NCBI RefSeq assembly: GCF_943590815.1 | Contig: NZ_CALSBS010000010.1 | Coordinates: forward strand, 1 to 64,000 | From: Pseudocitrobacter vendiensis | Lineage (GTDB): Bacteria; Pseudomonadota; Gammaproteobacteria; Enterobacterales; Enterobacteriaceae | Direction: 5' to 3' | Length of the DNA: 64,000 nucleotides | Shown here: piece by piece, positions 1 to 9,066 of the stretch | Numbering within the stretch: position 1 is the first letter of the stretch | Layout: every line of letters starts with the position of its first letter | The notes under the pieces: generated by a model | What the model saw: the letters and a program-made list of their open reading frames with translations, nothing else | Databases searched by the model: none | Told to the model about the DNA's origin: nothing | Translations under genes and position numbers: made by a program

Positions 1-16
1 TTATTTCTAATAATAA

Positions 17-460
17 TTACTTCCCCTTTAATTTGTTGAGTTCTTCAAGTTTGCTTTTTGCATGATTATCACCATTTTTAACAGCGAGCTTTATCCAATA
101 AATAGCCTCATCCAAATCATAATACTTTGAGAAGACAGGATTTACATCGGATAAAGAAACACCATAATTATACTGTGCTGCAATGTTACCCTGGGAGGCT
201 GATATCTTTAAATATTTCATCTGTCCATTGATATCATTCATAGTAAAGCAATAATATCTATAAAGTCGAAATGATGCTTCAGCATCCCCTTTTTTTGATT
301 TATCCTCAAGTGCTAATTTTTGTTCTTCACTTAAATTATTGATAGAGGCGGTTGATTGCGCTACCCATTGCCCATTTTCGTTTGATTTAGAATCAGGTAC
401 TTTTCCGCTATAAGTATAGAACGGTGCCATTAATGTTAGCGCTATAATAAAAATACGCAT
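17..460 (-). CDS. Sel1-like repeat protein, exported
   Basis: A 147-residue protein with an N-terminal hydrophobic stretch (residues 2-18) that looks like a signal peptide, then two Sel1-type helical repeats: one around residues 58-95 (GDAEASFRLYRYY, later SASQGNIAAQYNYGVSL) and one around 115-140 (DEAIYWIKLAVKNGDNHAKSKL). Such repeats usually mediate protein-protein contacts. The ATG start is preceded by GAGGAAAAG, a good ribosome binding site. It lies in the AT-rich left end with three other minus-strand unknowns. The partner and function cannot be deduced; Sel1 proteins occur in stress adaptors and in effector/immunity loci, but nothing here decides between these. Confidence 0.75.
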   Translation of the reverse strand: MRIFIIALTLMAPFYTYSGKVPDSKSNENGQWVAQSTASINNLSEEQKLALEDKSKKGDAEASFRLYRYYCFTMNDINGQMKYLKISASQGNIAAQYNYGVSLSDVNPVFSKYYDLDEAIYWIKLAVKNGDNHAKSKLEELNKLKGK

Positions 461-641
461 CTTTTCCTCGTGACATGCACATATTTTACATCATCAGATT
501 TTTACATCTTTCCTGCTAACGTTGAAATAGGTGTTCCTGATGAGTCTAATGCTTCAGTAACACTGGTTGGCTAAGTATGTTTTTGATAATGACTACTGCT
601 CACTCGGACAACGATAAAACATTTCCATCATCCCATCTATT

Positions 642-920
642 TTAATTATTACAGTCAATAGGCACACTTACACAGATAACTTTGATCGTATAATCCCCCT
701 CTAATTTTATGATAATGAAAGGTGTCTTATCATAATTATCATAGTAATAATCAAAATATTGTTTACTGTCTAAAATTCGATATTCATGGCTGACATCAAC
801 CATATTCCCAGCATAAATATCACCATATTTTTGCAATAAACACGGAAAATCAACTTTCAATGAAATAACGCCATCACACTTGATTTTCAGCTCTTAATCA
901 AAGGAAATGTAATTCATCAT
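642..920 (-). pseudogene. Small hypothetical gene with an in-frame stop near its start (possible pseudogene)
   Basis: The open frame from a TTG at 860 encodes 72 residues rich in Tyr and Asp and ending VPIDCNN. Reading upstream in the same frame there is an ATG-ATG at 915-920, eight codons (MMNYISFD), a TAA at 894-896, and then a sense run (ELKIKCDGVISL) that leads straight into the open frame. This looks like a gene of about 92 codons broken by one nonsense codon. The alternative is a short protein starting at the TTG. No strong ribosome binding site supports either start. I recognise no family. The region is AT-rich like its neighbours. Confidence 0.4.
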
Positions 921-1035
921 TAGCACATTGTTGCGAACCGCCATCTCATCAATCCAACCAATTGATAAGCTTCAAGGTTCACCACTTTATTGCATTCTTG
1001 TTTCATTAATTACCATTTGCTGTTTAATACCTGAA

Positions 1036-1416
1036 TTATCTTGTGAAAATATCAATTGCCATATCTTGTAATTTGATACCAATATCTTCAAGTTCTCTAC
1101 ATTTATCTTCACTATAGATACCCACTCTGAATGAGAACATGCCATACACATCCGTTAGTGCAAGAGAAAGTAGCTTAGGCACCATAGCGTGTTCGGTATA
1201 ATATTCAGCCAGAAAATCAAGCGCCTGATACAAAGACTCTATTTCATTTGAGGTATATTCTTTGTTCAACCTTAGTCTGACAGGTATTGAATCATCACCT
1301 AACAATTTATCTACTACAATTTTAAGTGCATATTTTTCATCCATTTTAGGCTCCAAAACAGAATACGTTATTACTGGCAGGATTAATAACGGAACTGCCA
1401 TCAGCATAAAATTCAC
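1036..1416 (-). CDS. Hypothetical exported or membrane-anchored protein
   Basis: A protein of 126 residues that I do not recognise. Its first 20 residues (MNFMLMAVPLLILPVITYSV) are strongly hydrophobic with no basic start, consistent with an uncleaved anchor or a weak signal peptide. The rest is charged and helical, with a single Cys near residue 108. The start is GTG at 1416; an ATG three codons in (1407) is an alternative, and neither has a clear ribosome binding site. It is in the same orientation as the neighbouring unknowns and has the same low GC, so joint acquisition is likely, but no function can be assigned. Confidence 0.55.
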   Translation of the reverse strand: MNFMLMAVPLLILPVITYSVLEPKMDEKYALKIVVDKLLGDDSIPVRLRLNKEYTSNEIESLYQALDFLAEYYTEHAMVPKLLSLALTDVYGMFSFRVGIYSEDKCRELEDIGIKLQDMAIDIFTR

Positions 1417-1470
1417 AGAGTGAGGTAATAATCACCAAGATATATACAATTCAATTATAATGAGTTAACA

Positions 1471-2385
1471 CTAATCATTTCTCAACAAATAAGGAGAAGC
1501 AGCTACATCACCATCAATAGTAACATTCACCTGATTAGATCTTATTTTAAAAATATTCTTATTACCACCATGATAATTAAAACGTTCTATAAAATCCTGA
1601 AATAGACCATTCCCATAATAAACGCCACAGATATTTTTAACCTGCCACGCAGCTATACCGTACGTTATCTTATCTATAGGGTGAAGACACACTCTCTCTG
1701 CTCGCCAGTTCATAATGGAAAGTAAATATTTATATATCCGTTGCTCCGTAAACCATTCGTTATTAACTATTGTAAACTCTACCGTTCCTATATCATAACG
1801 ATGAATACCTGGCAAAAAAGCATAGTAATAGTTCATTGCGGTCTCGAAGGAGAACGATGTACCAGGTAATACCTCGTGCCAAACGGATTTATCTAGCCAA
1901 TCGCCAAATCTGCATTTTGTTTTTTTAAAAAAATCTAATTGAATGTTATTCATTTTCGGTATAAAAATACCGCTACATAAAGAATTATAAGCCCCTCCAT
2001 TAGCGCGCAGAGGAAGTGTCAACCTGTGAACATAAAACGATCTATGACTTTTATTGGATATAGTCGTTGTAGCTTTCACAATAGATTTTTGCTGACGAAC
2101 GGCAAGATGAAGATAAACTTTGTTCTTTCCTTTCCCATAGTTGCTCTCCTTTTTACTGATAGTGTAATATTGGAAAACGGCATACGCTGAAAGATCATCA
2201 TAATAATCATAGTAGTCTACCATTGTAGGCCACACCCGAGGGTAAACCTCTGTTTGATTCAACTTACTATCCCAATCTGGCATCCCGTATCTGTAATGCA
2301 CAGAATAATCTTCAGATATATCATAAGCAAATAATGGCTGCCACCAGGCCATCATAATAATGAATATTACGTATCTTATAAACAT
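1471..2385 (-). CDS. Hypothetical secreted protein, about 304 aa
   Basis: An unrecognised protein with a convincing signal peptide (FIRYVIFIIMMAWWQPLFA, cleavage probably after the Ala of LFA, about residue 20). The mature part is rich in Tyr, Trp and Asn, suggesting a beta-rich periplasmic or surface domain, and has four or five Cys that could pair. The ATG at 2385 is preferred over a TTG five codons upstream because AGGTGACAGG precedes it at good spacing. It lies alone between AT-rich spacers. GC is clearly lower than in the ndh block to the right, a sign of foreign origin. Confidence 0.65.
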   Translation of the reverse strand: MFIRYVIFIIMMAWWQPLFAYDISEDYSVHYRYGMPDWDSKLNQTEVYPRVWPTMVDYYDYYDDLSAYAVFQYYTISKKESNYGKGKNKVYLHLAVRQQKSIVKATTTISNKSHRSFYVHRLTLPLRANGGAYNSLCSGIFIPKMNNIQLDFFKKTKCRFGDWLDKSVWHEVLPGTSFSFETAMNYYYAFLPGIHRYDIGTVEFTIVNNEWFTEQRIYKYLLSIMNWRAERVCLHPIDKITYGIAAWQVKNICGVYYGNGLFQDFIERFNYHGGNKNIFKIRSNQVNVTIDGDVAASPYLLRND

Positions 2386-2674
2386 CCTGTCACCTGTCAA
2401 ATTGCCGAGTCAGCGTTTCATGTGAATATCAAATTAATTATCGGCATTCATGCACCAACGAAATAATAACTGCATAGATAGTTAAAGTTTAAATATTCAT
2501 TAAAAGAAATTAGCCATCCACCTTCCCACGCTACCGCCCTACCCTGAAGCGCTCACGCGGTATTCTGCACAACTGCATTCTACAAAAACGCCCTCCTGCC
2601 CGGTGTGATACTTCAGCATTCCAACTATATTTCAGATTCCATAAAGAGCACCTCAACATTCAGACAAAAAAAAG
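2386..2674. other. AT-rich intergenic spacer, no gene seen
   Basis: About 290 bases between the exported unknown and the ycfJ terminator. I see no open frame with a usable start, no repeat copy shared with the rest of the window and no clear promoter. It marks the change from the AT-rich accessory patch to ordinary backbone composition. Confidence 0.5.
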
Positions 2675-2702
2675 CCCCTCAGCCTGAGCGAATGAGGGGC
2701 TA
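2675..2702 (-). terminator. Rho-independent terminator of ycfJ
   Basis: On the minus strand AGCCCCTCA pairs with TGAGGGGCT across a short loop and is followed by eight T. It lies about 20 bases after the ycfJ stop codon. Confidence 0.85.
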
Positions 2703-2722
2703 AAACAACATTAACGCTATTT

Positions 2723-3262
2723 TTACGTTTTGTTAGTCAGGACCAATTGGCCATTATTATCCAGCGGAATTTGCGTTCCCGGATCTTTATCCATACGAAT
2801 TTTCCCCTGCTGGTCGCCAATTTTATACGTCACGTCATACCCAAGCATTTTCTCGGATTTGTCATACACGGTTTTGCAGCGTTTCTTGGTGCTGGTGTAG
2901 GTATCATTATCCTGCATCGAGCCCTGGATCTGATTCCCGGCGTAGCCGCCGCCTAATGCCCCTACCACCGTGGCAACATCTTTACCGCGTCCGCCACCAA
3001 ACTGGTGACCAATCACGCCGCCAGCGACAGCACCGAGCACGGAACCGGTAATCCGGTTTTCATCCTGTACCGGGCGGCGATGGGTCACGGCTACATTGCG
3101 GCACTCTTCGCGCGGGGTTTTCACGGTTTCCTTGATGGGTTTAGCCGAAATCACCTGCGCATACTGCGGGCCACGGTCAAACACGTTAAGGCTGGCGACT
3201 GCCGCCACGCCAAGCGCGGCTGCAACGCCAATCCCTATACCCGCCAACATCGATTTATTCAC
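2723..3262 (-). CDS. ycfJ: YcfJ, glycine-zipper 2TM-domain protein
   Basis: Encodes 179 residues almost identical to E. coli YcfJ. The N-terminus (MNKSMLAGIGIGVAAALGVAA) is a membrane segment; residues 75-110 carry a glycine-zipper (GSVLGAVAGGVIGHQFGGG, then GALGGGYAGNQIQG) typical of Rick_17kDa_Anti/2TM proteins of the envelope. The start is GTG at 3262, chosen for family length and an AAGGAGGA site eight bases upstream; longer in-frame starts lack one. It follows ndh on the same strand, as in E. coli, but an ndh terminator lies between them. Its role is unknown; in E. coli it has been linked to biofilm and surface properties. Confidence 0.9.
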   Translation of the reverse strand: MNKSMLAGIGIGVAAALGVAAVASLNVFDRGPQYAQVISAKPIKETVKTPREECRNVAVTHRRPVQDENRITGSVLGAVAGGVIGHQFGGGRGKDVATVVGALGGGYAGNQIQGSMQDNDTYTSTKKRCKTVYDKSEKMLGYDVTYKIGDQQGKIRMDKDPGTQIPLDNNGQLVLTNKT

Positions 3263-3424
3263 GGGAAATCCTCCTTTGTTGCTGATACTAACAATTCTGC
3301 AACTTGACGAGGGGGTAAGCAAATGAGAAAGCGGATGAAAAGTGCGAGATAAAACCACAAACCAGTGCGATTCAGAGGAGTCTTAGCGGGAATTTCCGTT
3401 AGTCAGCGAACAATCTGCTGTAAA

Positions 3425-3447
3425 CGGCCCGACTGAATGTCGGGCCG
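3425..3447 (-). terminator. Terminator hairpin after ndh
   Basis: A perfect 9-bp stem (CGGCCCGAC / GTCGGGCCG) with a five-base loop begins 10 bases after the ndh stop; on the minus strand it is followed by TTTACAG, a short U-run. Confidence 0.7.
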
Positions 3448-3457
3448 GCATGTGACA

Positions 3458-4762
3458 TTAGTGCAGTTTCAGGCGCGGGCGGATAACACGGTTGATGCTA
3501 CCGACCAACATCATCAGGCCGGTTTTGATATAGCCGTGCAGCGCAATCTGGTGCATACGATAGAGTGAGATATACACCATACGTGCGATGCGACCTTCAA
3601 CCATCATCGAACCGCGCATCAGGTTGCCCATCAGGCTGCCGACCGTCGAGTAGTTCGAAAGTGAAACCAGCGAGCCGTGATCTTTATAAGAATACGGTTT
3701 CAGCTCTTTGCCCTTCATCTGCGCCAGAATGTTATTCAGTGCACAGGTTGCCATCTGGTGCGCAGCCTGAGCGCGCGGCGGCACAAAACCGCCTTCCGGA
3801 CGCGCGCAGGACGCACAGTCACCAATGGCAAAAATGTCTGCATCGCGCGTGGTCTGCAACGTCGGCTCAACCACCAGTTGGTTGATACGGTTGGTTTCCA
3901 GGCCGCCAATCTCTTTCATAAAGTCTGGCGCTTTAATGCCCGCTGCCCACACCATCAGGTCGGCCTGAATATATTCGCCGTCTTTGGTATGCAGGCCACC
4001 CTCATCAGCGCTGGTGACCATGGTCTGCGTGAGGACGCGTACGCCCATTTTGGTCAGCTCGTTATGCGCGGCGCCGGAAATACGCGGCGGCAGCGCAGGC
4101 AGAATGCGTTCGCCCGCTTCCACCAGCGTGACGTTCAGCGCGTCGTTGGTCAGGCCTTTATAGCCGTAGCTGTGCAGCTGTTTCACCGCGTTGTGCAGTT
4201 CGGCTGACAGCTCGACGCCCGTTGCCCCGCCGCCAACAATGGCGATGTTGACTTTACCGTTCGCACCAAGGTTCGCTGAATATTTCAGGAACAGGTTCAG
4301 CATCTCCTGGTGGAAACGACGCGCCTGATGCGGGTTATCGAGGAAGATGCAGTGCTCTTTCACGCCGGGCGTGTTGAAATCATTGGAGGTGCTGCCCAAC
4401 GCCATCACCAGTGTGTCATAAGCCAGCTTACGTTCCGGCACCAGCAGGTCACCCTTCTCATCACGCAGTTCTGCGATGGTGATAGTTTTCGCTTCACGGT
4501 TGATGTCCATCACTGAGCCCAACTGGAACTGGAAGTGATGGTTACGCGCGTGCGCCAGGTAGCTCAGCGCATCCACGCCTTCATCCAGCGAACCGGTTGC
4601 CACTTCATGCAGCAGCGGCTTCCACAGATGGCTGTGGTTACGGTCCACCAGCGTAATTTTCGCTTTTTTGCTCCGGCCAAGCTTTCTACCCAGTTGAGTA
4701 GCCAGTTCCAGGCCGCCAGCGCCACCACCCACAATAACGATTCTTTTGATTGGTGTAGTCAC
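3458..4762 (-). CDS. ndh: Type II NADH:quinone oxidoreductase (NDH-2)
   Basis: A single-subunit, non-proton-pumping NADH dehydrogenase on the inner face of the membrane that passes electrons from NADH through FAD to ubiquinone. It has 434 residues, the same as E. coli. The FAD dinucleotide-binding motif VGGGAGGLE is at residues 11-19, the NADH-binding motif VGGGATGVE at 176-184, and the second FAD motif IGDCAS at 313-318. The C-terminal basic, amphipathic segment (last about 40 residues) is the membrane anchor. The start is GTG with AAGGGGGT upstream. A perfect FNR palindrome lies 137-150 bases before the start, which fits the known anaerobic repression of ndh. Confidence 0.97.
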   Translation of the reverse strand: MTTPIKRIVIVGGGAGGLELATQLGRKLGRSKKAKITLVDRNHSHLWKPLLHEVATGSLDEGVDALSYLAHARNHHFQFQLGSVMDINREAKTITIAELRDEKGDLLVPERKLAYDTLVMALGSTSNDFNTPGVKEHCIFLDNPHQARRFHQEMLNLFLKYSANLGANGKVNIAIVGGGATGVELSAELHNAVKQLHSYGYKGLTNDALNVTLVEAGERILPALPPRISGAAHNELTKMGVRVLTQTMVTSADEGGLHTKDGEYIQADLMVWAAGIKAPDFMKEIGGLETNRINQLVVEPTLQTTRDADIFAIGDCASCARPEGGFVPPRAQAAHQMATCALNNILAQMKGKELKPYSYKDHGSLVSLSNYSTVGSLMGNLMRGSMMVEGRIARMVYISLYRMHQIALHGYIKTGLMMLVGSINRVIRPRLKLH

Positions 4763-4898
4763 GTGACCCCCTTAAAAATTATTAACCAATTGTTAATTAA
4801 AAGTTATTAAAATAGCTCTTAACTAACAACAAGTTACTATCCAGAAACCATTCAGCAGCAAGAAGAATAACATGAACGGTGCATTGGTCATACCAAAT

Positions 4899-4912
4899 TT
4901 GATGTGCATCAA
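4899..4912 (-). promoter_or_regulatory. FNR box upstream of ndh
   Basis: TTGATGTGCATCAA is a perfect match to the FNR consensus TTGAT-N4-ATCAA. It lies upstream of ndh, which FNR represses without oxygen in E. coli using two upstream sites. I found only this one clear site. Confidence 0.85.
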
Positions 4913-5001
4913 GTTTTACCGCGCAGAAGTTAAGCAACTTTAGCGTTTCATGGGATTTTTTGTGGATAAAAGAAGTAAAAAGCGAGGGAAATTTAACATT
5001 T

Positions 5002-5022
5002 CACGCCCCAGAACGGGGCGTG
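5002..5022 (-). terminator. Hairpin after ycfP
   Basis: CACGCCCC-AGAA(C)-GGGGCGTG, a strong 8-bp stem 12 bases after the ycfP stop. The following U-run is poor (AAATGTTAAATTT on the minus strand), so it may be a weak terminator or a 3' stabilising hairpin. Confidence 0.5.
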
Positions 5023-5033
5023 ATAAAACAGTT

Positions 5034-5576
5034 TTAGCCTAAGGTTTTAAAGGCTTTGATACGTTGCAGATGTGGCGAGATACTTTTGAATTTATGCCCC
5101 TGAACGTCATCCCAGATAATTTCATAAAAGTGATGCAGTTCCTGTGCCGAACGCTGGCTGTCGAGCGCCTCATCCTTCCGGGAAAGGATCGCCAGGCAGC
5201 GGTCGCGGTTTTTCTCGCGGAAGTTGTTCACACACTTGGTGGCAATATCAACATACTCTTCCGGGCGGTCAATCTTCCCGTCCATGTTCTCGTTAGGGAA
5301 CAGGTTCGGGTTAAAGATAACCTGACGCACATCGCATAAAAAGCCGATGCGTTCCGCCCAGTAGCCACCGAGCCCCACACCACAAATCAGCGGGCGATCG
5401 TCAACGTTGAGCTGCAACATTTTGTCCACTTCTTTCAGCAGATGCTGCATGTCATGTTTTGGATGCAGCGTACTGTAGCTAATCAACCGCACATCCGGGT
5501 CGATAAACTGAAGCTGCAACACTTTTTCATGGTTGCCTGGGCTATTCGAGTCAAAACCGTGCAAATAGATAATCAT
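5034..5576 (-). CDS. ycfP: YcfP, UPF0227 alpha/beta-hydrolase-fold protein
   Basis: 180 residues, colinear with E. coli YcfP. The N-terminus [17 protein letters not shown] gives the HG oxyanion-type turn of an alpha/beta hydrolase. At the nucleophile elbow (residues 66-70) the sequence is GVGLG, so the usual Ser of GxSxG is replaced by Gly. The family is therefore probably not a classical esterase. The ATG has GAGGATC upstream. It is the last gene of a run hinT-ycfL-lpoB-thiK-nagZ-ycfP transcribed leftward, 33 bases after nagZ. Its cellular role is unknown; its conserved neighbours act in cell-wall recycling and synthesis. Confidence 0.93.
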   Translation of the reverse strand: MIIYLHGFDSNSPGNHEKVLQLQFIDPDVRLISYSTLHPKHDMQHLLKEVDKMLQLNVDDRPLICGVGLGGYWAERIGFLCDVRQVIFNPNLFPNENMDGKIDRPEEYVDIATKCVNNFREKNRDRCLAILSRKDEALDSQRSAQELHHFYEIIWDDVQGHKFKSISPHLQRIKAFKTLG

Positions 5577-5609
5577 TTGATCCTCACCACAACTCCCTTG
5601 TCGGGAGGG

Positions 5610-6635
5610 TTAATGGCCTGCCTTCACGTCCTGCCAGCGTTCATGGAGCTGTTCCAGTTGCGCGCTGACGGTCTTCCAGCGGGCGGAATCCCTCAACGCC
5701 TGACGCGTAAATGAACCTTTATGATACAATTTCGTAACACGTTCAGCATTGATCGGCGACAGGTTATCAAGAACGCTGACCGCGCCTTTACGATTATTGC
5801 AGACCAGGATCATATCGCAACCCGCATCCAGCGATGCCTGACCGCGCTCGGCGTAGCTGCCCATAATCGCCGCGCCTTCCATCGACAAATCGTCAGAGAA
5901 AATCACGCCATCGAAGCCTAACTCACCGCGCAACACGGTTTTGAGCCAGTGCGGCGAGCCGCTTGCCGGGCGCGGGTCTACGTCGCTGTAGATGACGTGC
6001 GCAGGCATAATGGCATCGAGTTTGTTTTCCGTAATCAGCGTCTGGAACACCGCCATATCTTTCGCGCGAATGTCGGCTTCGCGACGCGGATCGCGCGGCG
6101 TCTCTTTATGTGAATCAGCGGTGACTGCGCCGTGACCCGGGAAGTGTTTGCCGGTGGTTTTCATACCGGCGCTGTGCATACCGTCGATAAAGTGACGCGC
6201 CATCGTCAGCGCTTTTTGCGGATCCGCATGATAAGAGCGCTCGCCGATCGCGGCGCTGATATGCCCGACGTCCAGCACCGGGGCAAAGCTGATATCAATA
6301 TCCATGGCGATCATTTCGCTGGCCATCAGCCAACCGGCCTCAACCGCCAGGCGTCCGCCCTCTTTCTCGCCGAGTACGGCGGCAAAAGATTGTGCTGCAG
6401 GCAGGCGAGTAAAGCCTTCACGGAAACGCTGTACCCGGCCACCTTCTTGATCGACCGCCACCACCAGATGATTGTGCGACGCCTCGCGGATCTGGCGCAC
6501 CAGTTCGCGTAGCTGCGCCGGATCATGATAGTTACGGGTAAATAAAATCAGGCCGCCCACCAGCGGATGCGCCAGAATCTCGCGCTCTTCCGCATCCAGC
6601 TCGTAGCCTTCTACATCCAACATTACCGGACCCAC
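5610..6635 (-). CDS. nagZ: Beta-N-acetylhexosaminidase of muropeptide recycling
   Basis: A cytoplasmic GH3 enzyme that removes GlcNAc from 1,6-anhydro-MurNAc peptides during peptidoglycan recycling; its products feed AmpR-dependent beta-lactamase control in species with inducible ampC. The 341 residues equal the E. coli length. The family signature KHFPGHG is at 163-169, the catalytic Asp174-His176 pair lies in the loop DSHKETP, and the nucleophile Asp248 is in FSDDL. I chose GTG at 6635 over a start 13 codons upstream for family length and the GAGAGG site just before it. It starts 11 bases after the thiK stop. Confidence 0.95.
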   Translation of the reverse strand: MGPVMLDVEGYELDAEEREILAHPLVGGLILFTRNYHDPAQLRELVRQIREASHNHLVVAVDQEGGRVQRFREGFTRLPAAQSFAAVLGEKEGGRLAVEAGWLMASEMIAMDIDISFAPVLDVGHISAAIGERSYHADPQKALTMARHFIDGMHSAGMKTTGKHFPGHGAVTADSHKETPRDPRREADIRAKDMAVFQTLITENKLDAIMPAHVIYSDVDPRPASGSPHWLKTVLRGELGFDGVIFSDDLSMEGAAIMGSYAERGQASLDAGCDMILVCNNRKGAVSVLDNLSPINAERVTKLYHKGSFTRQALRDSARWKTVSAQLEQLHERWQDVKAGH

Positions 6636-6646
6636 ACTGACCTCTC

Positions 6647-7471
6647 TTATCGTTTTTCCTTTAACTGACACCAAATTTCATCTGCCAGCGTGATAAATTG
6701 TCGGTCGCCGGTTTGCTGCCAGCGACACTCATACCAGCCCGCCATGAGCATTAACACCCAGGGCCGCCAGCGTAAAATCTGTTGCCAAAGCACGCCTGGC
6801 GCAATGCTCGCCTGTGCTGCGTACGCATCGCTGTAGTCACGGCGTTGACGCGCGTCGTGCATCCACACCGACGCCAGCTCCAGCGCGATGTCGCCGTCCC
6901 CGGCATACTCCCAGTCAATCAGCCGCAACCCGACAGGGGTATGCACAATGTTGCCCGCGTGAACATCCATATGCAATGGCGAAAGGCGCAGCGGCTGCGG
7001 CTCTCGCTGCTTTTGTAGGCGATGCAACGTGCGCAGCCAGAACGGTGTGCGTCGCGCAGGGTGGCACTGCTGCCAGTAGCGTTCCAGCAACGGTAGCACC
7101 GTTACGCGCCAGCCAAAACGCGGCTGCTGATGCAGATGATACAGGAGAGACGCCAGTTGGCGAGGGGGCGGCAGCACGCTTTTCACCTCTCCGCTGAAAA
7201 ATTCAACGGCCATCCAGCCTGATGTATAAAAAACCGGCTTCGGGGCGAGCGTGGCGGGTAAACGCGTGAGCGCGTGATACTGACGCAAGAAGTGAAATTC
7301 GCGGACCTGCGCCGTGTGATGCTGGCGCAAAACTCGCTGCTGCTCACCGCAGGCGATGATACAGCTACTCCCGCTCAGCCCTGAATAATCAGGGCTGGTG
7401 ACGAGATGATAGTGCGGGAAATAGCGTGACAGAATCGCATCACGCGTAAGCTTATTGTTGCGAAACGGCAC
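6647..7471 (-). CDS. thiK: Thiamine kinase
   Basis: Phosphorylates thiamine to thiamine monophosphate in the salvage pathway. Its 274 residues have the aminoglycoside-phosphotransferase/choline-kinase fold: the catalytic loop LHMDVHAGN near residues 184-192 (Asp as base, Asn for metal) and the DFG-equivalent [10 protein letters not shown] near 205-214. The first 20 bases overlap the 3' end of lpoB in another frame, which suggests translational coupling. Similarity to E. coli ThiK (YcfN) extends along the whole length, so the start is well supported. Confidence 0.92.
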   Translation of the reverse strand: MPFRNNKLTRDAILSRYFPHYHLVTSPDYSGLSGSSCIIACGEQQRVLRQHHTAQVREFHFLRQYHALTRLPATLAPKPVFYTSGWMAVEFFSGEVKSVLPPPRQLASLLYHLHQQPRFGWRVTVLPLLERYWQQCHPARRTPFWLRTLHRLQKQREPQPLRLSPLHMDVHAGNIVHTPVGLRLIDWEYAGDGDIALELASVWMHDARQRRDYSDAYAAQASIAPGVLWQQILRWRPWVLMLMAGWYECRWQQTGDRQFITLADEIWCQLKEKR

Positions 7472-8099
7472 CGCTACCTGACCAGATAATTTCGCCCGTC
7501 TGCACCAGCATCAGCTGCATTTTCAGTACCGGGGAATTCACGTTGCCGGTGGCGTTGCTATACAGTACATACTGTGCGCCGACGTTGCGGGCAATACCCA
7601 TCGCTTTGCTACGTGAACCGAGACTATCCTGCGGCGACAGGCCAAGCTGCTGTTTGGCAACGGCCAGTTGCTGCGCGGAAACCAGGGTGAATTTACCGTT
7701 GCCGGTCAGTGCGTTACGCAGCGCCGTTGTCGCTTCCGCCGCGTTTAACGTTCCGTTGGTGCGGTTATTCACGCTATCGACCAGCAGAATGCTGCCCGCG
7801 TTCACGCCGCTCGCCTGCAACATTTTGCCTGCCATCGGCTGTACCGCGCCATTCCAGTCATAGTGACGTACACGAGGCGCAGGCTGCGACGGCTGTTGGT
7901 CCTGATGCTCAATAGGGCCAGGCTGCTGCGGGATCGTCGGAACAGAAGGCACCGTCGGTACCGGCTGCTGCGGTTCGACTGGCTGTTGCGGTGTCGGCTT
8001 CGCCTCTTCCACTGGTGCAGGTTGTTCTTGTTTCACCACGCACCCGGAGAGCAGGACAGCCAGTGCCGAGATTAACGCATAGCGACGCAATGTAGTCAT
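7452..8099 (-). CDS. lpoB: Outer-membrane lipoprotein activator of PBP1b
   Basis: LpoB reaches from the outer membrane through the peptidoglycan layer to stimulate the bifunctional synthase PBP1b (MrcB). The lipobox LLSGC places the lipidated Cys at residue 20. Residues 25-70 are a long Pro/Gln-rich linker (repeated [16 protein letters not shown]) that spans the periplasm. The remaining residues to 215 form the globular domain, including the conserved [15 protein letters not shown] stretch. E. coli LpoB has 213 residues and the same architecture. The gene overlaps the start of thiK and follows ycfL by 13 bases, all leftward. Confidence 0.96.
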   Translation of the reverse strand: MTTLRRYALISALAVLLSGCVVKQEQPAPVEEAKPTPQQPVEPQQPVPTVPSVPTIPQQPGPIEHQDQQPSQPAPRVRHYDWNGAVQPMAGKMLQASGVNAGSILLVDSVNNRTNGTLNAAEATTALRNALTGNGKFTLVSAQQLAVAKQQLGLSPQDSLGSRSKAMGIARNVGAQYVLYSNATGNVNSPVLKMQLMLVQTGEIIWSGSGAVSQQ

Positions 8100-8112
8100 T
8101 CCGGTTTACCCC

Positions 8113-8487
8113 TTACAAATAAAGATAAAGTCGGACTTTATGTGCGCCCAAGCTGCTGGCGCTGCCGTACAGCGTGACCGATCCCATAGCCGGGATGGTG
8201 ACGGTACGCGGCGCTTCAAGCGGGTGCATTTCCAGTCCTCTGGCTTCATACCAGTAAAAACGATAATGAAGGGTGACAGGTTCACGCCTTTCATTGAACA
8301 ACTTCGCGCTGGCGGTCGCCTGAATTTCCGACCGCGTCAGTTCAGGCTTTTCCGCGCTGATCCCGGCGGCCAGAACATTCGATTCCATCACCAGCGTTTG
8401 CTGATCGCCCACCGGAATTTCCGGTTGCGAGCCACAACCAGCCAGCAAAAATGCAGCCAATAGCGCAGCTGAAAAGCCTGCTTTCAT
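8113..8487 (-). CDS. ycfL: YcfL family lipoprotein (DUF1425)
   Basis: A predicted lipoprotein of 124 residues: N-terminal hydrophobic stretch and lipobox LLAGC (Cys about residue 18 from the ATG), then a small beta-rich DUF1425 domain (HYRFYWYEARGLEM, TVTIPAMGSVTLYG). The ATG at 8487 is preferred over the GTG just before it because AAGG sits seven bases upstream of the ATG. The hinT stop is three bases upstream (TAA-GTG-ATG), so the genes are tightly coupled. Its position between hinT and lpoB is the E. coli arrangement. The molecular role is unknown; the fold suggests an envelope function. Confidence 0.88.
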   Translation of the reverse strand: MKAGFSAALLAAFLLAGCGSQPEIPVGDQQTLVMESNVLAAGISAEKPELTRSEIQATASAKLFNERREPVTLHYRFYWYEARGLEMHPLEAPRTVTIPAMGSVTLYGSASSLGAHKVRLYLYL

Positions 8488-8490
8488 CAC

Positions 8491-8847
8491 TTAACCTTTA
8501 TGAGCCAGCATCGGCCCGAGCGGACGACCGCCCAGCAGATGCATATGAATATGGAAGACTTCCTGCCCGCCGTGGCGGTTGCAGTTCATGATCAGACGAT
8601 AGCCATCATCAGCAATGCCTTCGTCGCGGGCAATTTTTGCCGCCACGGCCACCATGCGGCCCAGCACCTGTTCGTGTTCAGGCGCCACGTCATTAGTGGT
8701 GGCAATCAGGATATTAGGCACGATCAGAACGTGAGTCGGCGCCTGTGGGGAGATATCGCGGAACGCGGTAACCAGCTCATCCTGATAAACGATATCCGAC
8801 GGGATTTCGCGACGAATAATTTTGCTGAAAATAGTTTCTTCTGCCAT
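8491..8847 (-). CDS. hinT: Histidine triad nucleotide hydrolase HinT
   Basis: A purine nucleoside phosphoramidase that hydrolyses AMP-N and AMP-lysine type conjugates. In 118 residues the histidine triad HIHMH lies at 99-103, with His101 as the expected nucleophile, followed by [10 protein letters not shown]. The start at [10 protein letters not shown] matches E. coli. It heads the leftward run hinT-ycfL-lpoB-thiK-nagZ-ycfP. In E. coli its upstream neighbour is fhuE; here it is the mhp operon, so the backbone is rearranged at this point. Confidence 0.96.
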   Translation of the reverse strand: MAEETIFSKIIRREIPSDIVYQDELVTAFRDISPQAPTHVLIVPNILIATTNDVAPEHEQVLGRMVAVAAKIARDEGIADDGYRLIMNCNRHGGQEVFHIHMHLLGGRPLGPMLAHKG

Positions 8848-9066
8848 GAGGGATTCCTTAATTATGCGACCGTGCGAATTCCTGTTATTGATCTTCAGGC
8901 TTTTCTGATGCACGGGAGACTGGGTAAGAGTATGAGCGACTTACTCGTTGTCTTTCAACCTGATTACGTTTTTTATTGTATTAACTCGGAAAAACCCCGG
9001 CAAGAGGGTCAAAACAGTGGGAAATTGATAGGCCGGGCAGCATTGCGCCGCCCGGTAAAATTGCGC
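8848..9066. other. Spacer between mhpT and hinT, junction of backbone and catabolic block
   Basis: About 220 bases with no gene. It must hold the hinT promoter. Near 9031-9056 is a REP-like hairpin described separately. This is the point where the ndh-hinT backbone block meets the mhp operon. I see no insertion sequence end, tRNA or direct repeat that would explain the join. Confidence 0.5.
9031..9056. repeat. REP-like palindrome after mhpT
   Basis: CCGGGC and GCCCGG arms enclose GCATTGCGCC-type sequence typical of enterobacterial REP elements. It lies about 10 bases beyond the mhpT stop, where REP elements commonly stabilise mRNA 3' ends. Confidence 0.6.

Noticed and set aside
5034-5576. 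YcfP as a serine esterase
   Set aside because: The nucleophile position of GxSxG is Gly (GVGLG), so an ordinary esterase activity is not supported.
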